Positions 4,597-7,487 of a stretch of DNA of 7,487 nt are shown one piece after another. The number at the start of each line of letters is the position of its first letter. The stretch's first letter is position 1. The stretch spans positions 1-7,487 of the forward strand of contig RGUK01000062.1 of assembly GCA_010027825.1 (NCBI GenBank), given 5' to 3'. Under the pieces are notes generated by a model. It was given only the letters and a program-made list of their open reading frames with translations, had not been told where the DNA came from and ran no database searches. The translations under genes were made by a program, and so were the position numbers. This DNA comes from a bacterium. Lineage in GTDB: Bacteria; Dependentiae; Babeliae; Babeliales; RVW-14.

Positions 4597-6234
4597 TCAA
4601 GGTAGGGGATTGAAATCGGAGCTTGCAGTAAACGTCAAAATTGGGCCGGCGTTTACACAACCGCAACTAGGCAACGTACCCGAACCGCCCGCTTTAAAAA
4701 TTATCGTGCCGCCCCAGCCGACGCCTACCGTGTCAATTAACTCTACCGTCAAAGTGGCGCCGGCATTATAGCAACGTGTAAATGTTCGGCTGCCGATTGA
4801 TGCGCACGAATCCGGTAGATTTAAAAGTTTACTTATTCTGTCGCCGCCGGGAGTATGTGTGTCGCCACTAATGCGCACATCGTCGTCAACGCCAATTGTC
4901 TGAATCGTCACCGTAACCGTATTACCGTTAGTAGACCGGCAGCATATATTGCCCGGAATTTGTACGGTCTTGGTGTCTTTTACATATACGCCGCACGCGA
5001 CATTCGGCCCATTTCCTGGCGTAAAATTAATCGTTTGCGACCAACCGTTAGCGTTGTTGGAGTCCAAACATCCGGCCGACTGGCATTCACTTAAAGTATT
5101 AAAGCAGTTATGGCCGGCAGGGCACGAAGTTACTTGCGCGCAATTATTGCAACAGTCGTAAACATAAGAAGTACAGGCAGCCAAGGCCGAACTGTAAGAG
5201 TCATATACGTACAAATTGTGCACGTCGGCGCATAAATACGAGCAGTTACGGAATCTATAGCCAAAATGCGTTGAATAAAATGTTTCAGCGCCGTTCGGAT
5301 TGGCGTACACACCGTTATAGTATCGGCCGCTGTAATAGCCGTTAAGGCACGCCCAACACGTGCGCGTAGTTTCATTAATACACCCTTCCGCAGCCAACGT
5401 CGCGCAATCGGCCGAGGTCATGTGATTTTGGCAACTCGTTTCATCTGAGAAACAAGTTTCGCCCGGTGCGCACGCAGTGTATGTGCAATCCGGGCACGTA
5501 TAGCCATATTGTTCGCACGTCGGCTGCGTGGACGAATACCCCGCGCTACAATCAGCGGGGCAATTAAATTCAACCAACTTTGCAGCCACTTCAGTGTCGC
5601 CGGCTTTTGTTGATTGATAAACCGTTTGCGGATTTGTGATAAGTGTGCCGGTATTTAAATCGCACGCGTAGCAACTAATGCTCGACGACGTAGCCAGTTT
5701 GTAGGTCACTAAGTCGTCGCAGGTCTTTGCGCAATGCAACTGACAATCGCGCTGCGTGCTGTAATAAATTTGCCCGGCCGGAATAACGCCGTAATTACAG
5801 TTATTTGAGCAGGAGTAACCGTACGTGACCGGCGGCGAGCACGGGGGCGGATAGGAATGGTAGCCAGTGCTTTCGCAGTTTGTCGGGCACTGCAAATAAG
5901 CGAATTTTGCCGCCGCTGCGCCGTCTTGTACTGAATATAAATTTTGGCTTAACGTTTTAACTGTGTAGGTAGTTTCGTCGCAGTAATAGCAATTTCCGCT
6001 ACTTAACGTAACGTAACCTTTTGAAACTAAATCATCACAAGACTGCGCGCAGTAAATTTGACAGTCTTTTTGCTGGTCAGGTGTAAAGCACGGAGTTGTC
6101 GTGCACTCACCGCCAGAAGAACTAATCGTGCAATTATTTGCGCAATCTAATCCTGCGCAGCAGCACTTTTTTGTGTCTGCCAGCTTGCCAGAAGCCGTAA
6201 TCAGCAGGTGATTATTGCGCAGAATTAACGGCAT
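4597..6234 (-). CDS. Cysteine-rich modular protein, probable phage tail or surface component
   Basis: This is a 545-aa protein with 51 cysteines (about 9%). There is no cleavable signal: it starts MPLILRNNHLLITASGK and reaches a CCC cluster at 24-26. Residues 31-389 hold three full modules and one truncated module. The first cysteine of the spacing core (C66, C172, C277) recurs every 105-106 residues. Each is followed exactly 16 residues later by a CxxC pair (82/85, 188/191, 293/296) and 31-35 residues later by CxxxC (116/120, 225/229, 331/335). The remaining C-terminal 150 residues look beta-rich (QIPGNICCRSTNGNTVTV; TIIFKAGGSGTLPSC) and may be a binding or trimer domain. It sits downstream of the LamG-like protein and a predicted lipoprotein. 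No Shine-Dalgarno precedes the ATG, which is 1 nt after a stop in another frame. A host-recognition fibre is inferred. Confidence 0.85.
   Translation of the reverse strand: MPLILRNNHLLITASGKLADTKKCCCAGLDCANNCTISSSGGECTTTPCFTPDQQKDCQIYCAQSCDDLVSKGYVTLSSGNCYYCDETTYTVKTLSQNLYSVQDGAAAAKFAYLQCPTNCESTGYHSYPPPCSPPVTYGYSCSNNCNYGVIPAGQIYYSTQRDCQLHCAKTCDDLVTYKLATSSSISCYACDLNTGTLITNPQTVYQSTKAGDTEVAAKLVEFNCPADCSAGYSSTQPTCEQYGYTCPDCTYTACAPGETCFSDETSCQNHMTSADCATLAAEGCINETTRTCWACLNGYYSGRYYNGVYANPNGAETFYSTHFGYRFRNCSYLCADVHNLYVYDSYSSALAACTSYVYDCCNNCAQVTSCPAGHNCFNTLSECQSAGCLDSNNANGWSQTINFTPGNGPNVACGVYVKDTKTVQIPGNICCRSTNGNTVTVTIQTIGVDDDVRISGDTHTPGGDRISKLLNLPDSCASIGSRTFTRCYNAGATLTVELIDTVGVGWGGTIIFKAGGSGTLPSCGCVNAGPILTFTASSDFNPLP
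5068..6144 (-). repeat. Three and a half cysteine-framework modules within the 545-aa protein
   Basis: The modules cover roughly residues 31-120, 142-229, 247-335 and 361-389. Shared elements in order are a CxxC or CxxxC pair, a PAG/PGE turn followed by CF or an aromatic, DCQ/SCQ/ECQ, the DDL/ATL core, x16, CxxC, 31-35 residues and CxxxC. The fourth copy stops after ECQSAGC. DNA identity between copies is low, so this is old duplication rather than a recent tandem repeat. Confidence 0.85.
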
Positions 6235-6235
6235 T

Positions 6236-6313
6236 TTATTGCGCGGCTACGCTAACTTGCGGAATGATCACGGCTGGATTGTTTTCGTCCACGACTGCGC
6301 TGACTCGTCCCAT
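6236..6313 (-). CDS. Candidate 25-codon overlapping ORF ahead of the cysteine-rich gene
   Basis: An ATG at 6313-6311 opens a frame encoding MGRVSAVVDENNPAVIIPQV plus five residues, ending in TAA at 6238-6236. Its 5' half overlaps the lipoprotein gene in another frame. Its stop lies 1 nt before the ATG of the 545-aa gene (TAA-A-ATG), an arrangement suited to termination-reinitiation for a gene that lacks a ribosome site. No clear ribosome site precedes it. It could also be the remains of an alternative C-terminus of the lipoprotein frame. Confidence 0.3.
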   Translation of the reverse strand: MGRVSAVVDENNPAVIIPQVSVAAQ

Positions 6314-6447
6314 ATGTATTGCTCGCCATCAGTGGGAAACGGCACCAGCGGCGTCTGCTCGATCAGATACATCTCGCCCAGCGGCAGGCAGGCCGTGAGG
6401 CTCGCGGCGGCCAGAGCGCCGAACAGGGCGTAGAGGGGGCGGAGCAT
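6268..6447 (-). CDS. Small predicted lipoprotein
   Basis: This is a 59-aa protein on a very GC-rich stretch (43 of 60 bases G or C at 6361-6420). The ATG at 6447-6445 lies 10 nt after the stop of the LamG-like gene, without an evident ribosome site. The N-terminus is a lipoprotein signal: MLRPLYALFGALAAASLTAC, with R3, a hydrophobic core and the lipobox LTAC, so C20 would be lipidated. The mature part is only 40 residues, ending QYIWDESAQSWTKTIQP. The YIWDE-x-x-QSW piece resembles short segments of phage fibre proteins. Small phage lipoproteins are known as spanin outer-membrane subunits and as superinfection-exclusion factors, but nothing here decides between these. The protein is short and lacks a ribosome site, so expression is uncertain. 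Confidence 0.6.
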   Translation of the reverse strand: MLRPLYALFGALAAASLTACLPLGEMYLIEQTPLVPFPTDGEQYIWDESAQSWTKTIQP

Positions 6448-6457
6448 GGGCGTGCGA

Positions 6458-7309
6458 TCAGAAAAGTTTCCACTTTGCGTTCAGATAGTTCTGCACACTA
6501 ATTCGGTCACCAGAACTTAGGGCAGAATTGTAGATCACAATTTCGCATACGTCGCCGGGCCAAAACCCAACATTGCTACCAATAAACGCTTTGCCAACGT
6601 AATACCCGGCGGCCATATTAAAAGAGTTAAGCGCACCTGACACTGCAACGCTCGTTCCGTTGTGGTAGTACGACACAGAACTGTTAGATTGCTCGACAAC
6701 TGATGCGAGAAATGGACTGGTAAATGTTACTGCACTTGCAAGTGACAGGTTGTTGGTCCACAAGTCTCCGCCGATTATGTATGTTCCCTGATACACAATC
6801 TGACGCAACAAAAACGCGCCCCCAACATATCCAGGCGGCTCGCCCAATTGAAGCAATTCTCCTCCAACGTTGCTGCTGGATTTGCCAACTGCAAACACTG
6901 TTCGGACGTTGCCCGTTCCTGGCGTTGTTGATCCCTTTAAAAATGTGCTGGTTCCATTGAATCGCACAACGTCCAATCCGTTAATTTGCGATGCAACTCG
7001 CGTCGGTTTGTTGGTTGCTTCGACGCAGTGATTTCCATTTCCGCTCTTATCCTCCCACCTCGCGACAGTGCCCCCAGCAGCCACCCTAGCTCCGCTGGTC
7101 GTGGAGTCATATAACGTTGAACTATCCGAGGCATCCAGCCACAGTTGAAGGTTGGCTAATTGCGTCGGGCTGCCTAGTTTTCCGGGCCACGTCGCCGCCC
7201 TGCTGAGCTGCTCCGCTTCTCTCAAGTGCCACGCGCCTCCAGCGGCCGAGTTGGCAGCAGATAATGAAGGCGCAATGCTCGCCCCAAAAACCCCGCCGCG
7301 TGGCCTCAT
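6458..7309 (-). CDS. LamG/concanavalin-A-like domain protein, probable tail or surface protein
   Basis: This is a 283-aa protein. The ATG at 7309-7307 is preceded by AGGAGGT (7321-7315), giving a 6-nt gap after GGAGG, and overlaps the upstream stop as ATGA. Residues 1-43 carry a short head, GGVFGASIAPSL, then AWHLREAEQLSRAATWPG (26-43), a pattern I recall at the start of phage surface proteins. The rest is one LamG-like jelly roll: LQLWLDASDSSTLYD (54-68), VARWEDKSGNGNH (82-94), LDVVRFNGTSTFLKG (112-126), and at the C-terminus FWPGDVCEIVIYNSALSSGD (249-268) followed by VQNYLNAKWKLF. LamG-type domains bind carbohydrates or proteins. No signal peptide or catalytic residue set is evident. A role in host-surface attachment is inferred from the domain and its neighbours. 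Confidence 0.88.
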   Translation of the reverse strand: MRPRGGVFGASIAPSLSAANSAAGGAWHLREAEQLSRAATWPGKLGSPTQLANLQLWLDASDSSTLYDSTTSGARVAAGGTVARWEDKSGNGNHCVEATNKPTRVASQINGLDVVRFNGTSTFLKGSTTPGTGNVRTVFAVGKSSSNVGGELLQLGEPPGYVGGAFLLRQIVYQGTYIIGGDLWTNNLSLASAVTFTSPFLASVVEQSNSSVSYYHNGTSVAVSGALNSFNMAAGYYVGKAFIGSNVGFWPGDVCEIVIYNSALSSGDRISVQNYLNAKWKLF

Positions 7310-7487
7310 GTCGCACCTCCTACACTCTCGGCCGCACGCGCCGCGCCATACGCGAGCATCAGTGTTTCAAAATCCGCGAACGTCAGCGTATGGCGCTCGC
7401 CGGCCATGTCGATAACGACGCAGGGCACGGTCTGGCCCAACTCGTTCGCCCGCTTTGCGAGAACGTAGAGCCCGGTGAGCAGAGCCA
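7306..7487 (-). CDS. C-terminal end of an unknown small protein, 5' end beyond the window
   Basis: The frame enters from the right edge and ends with the TGA at 7308-7306, giving 59 visible residues. They include LLTGLYVLAKRANELGQTVP, then CVVIDMAGERHTLTFADFET and LMLAYGAARAAE. The stop overlaps the ATG of the LamG-like gene (ATGA), and the ribosome site of that gene lies inside this one, so the pair is translationally coupled. An alternating D-x-x-G-x-x-x-x-L-T-x-x-D-x-E-x-L layout recalls small phage tail-assembly proteins, but I cannot name a family. Codon use is GC-rich, like the lipoprotein gene and unlike the middle of the window. Confidence 0.7.
   Translation of the reverse strand, partial: ALLTGLYVLAKRANELGQTVPCVVIDMAGERHTLTFADFETLMLAYGAARAAESVGGAT

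Noticed and set aside
4589..4666. Longer N-terminus for the 143-aa protein
   Set aside because: It would overlap the end of the cysteine-rich gene by 70 bases. The internal ATG at 4588 gives the recognised protein start.
4206..4771. Two plus-strand open frames around the 143-aa gene
   Set aside because: Both are antisense to coding sequence with conserved motifs and show no independent support.
4597..6234. Secreted cysteine-rich protein by classical signal peptide
   Set aside because: The N-terminus MPLILRNNHLLITASGK is too short and polar for a signal sequence and has no cleavage region before CCC.

Overview
This window looks like part of a double-stranded DNA phage or prophage, most likely of a planctomycete or a related high-GC aquatic bacterium. 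Every supported gene is read from the minus strand, so transcription runs from high to low coordinates. The genes are small and tightly packed, with 4-nt start/stop overlaps and strong GGAGG ribosome sites. Three tRNA genes lie between very small genes, and the recognisable proteins (LamG-like surface protein, cysteine-rich fibre-like protein, thymidine kinase, glycosyltransferase) fit a phage structural and accessory region. The planctomycete assignment rests on remembered protein motifs (GYEGVGYSP/CCFWG, LITASGKLADTKKCCC, the C-terminus of the 143-aa protein) and was not searched.

In transcription order, from the right edge: (i) the 3' end of a small unknown gene (7487-7306) overlaps by ATGA a 283-aa LamG/concanavalin-A-like protein (7309-6458). 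(ii) A 59-aa predicted lipoprotein (6447-6268) follows on a strikingly GC-rich patch. (iii) A 545-aa protein with 51 cysteines comes next (6234-4597), built from three full cysteine-framework modules and one truncated module about 105 residues apart. (iv) A 143-aa CSCN-motif protein, a thymidine kinase, a 129-aa membrane or coiled-coil protein and a GT4-type glycosyltransferase follow (4588-1966). (v) After a palindromic hairpin, a tRNA-punctuated block follows: tRNA-Lys(UUU), a Gln/Pro/Trp-rich small membrane or secreted protein and a 103-aa protein, tRNA-Leu(UAA), two small CxxC proteins (one with a YgiT-type zinc finger), tRNA-Val(UAC), and finally a secreted protein cut off by the left edge.

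A plausible reading is that the right half encodes host-recognition or tail-tip components. The middle carries nucleotide salvage (thymidine kinase) and a sugar-transfer enzyme that could decorate virion or host surface. The left part is a cassette of tRNAs and accessory proteins. All three tRNAs read A-ending codons, which fits the visibly AT-richer middle section. There is no stretch above 300 bases without a gene. I saw no rRNA, CRISPR array, transposase or insertion sequence, integrase, attachment site or replication origin.
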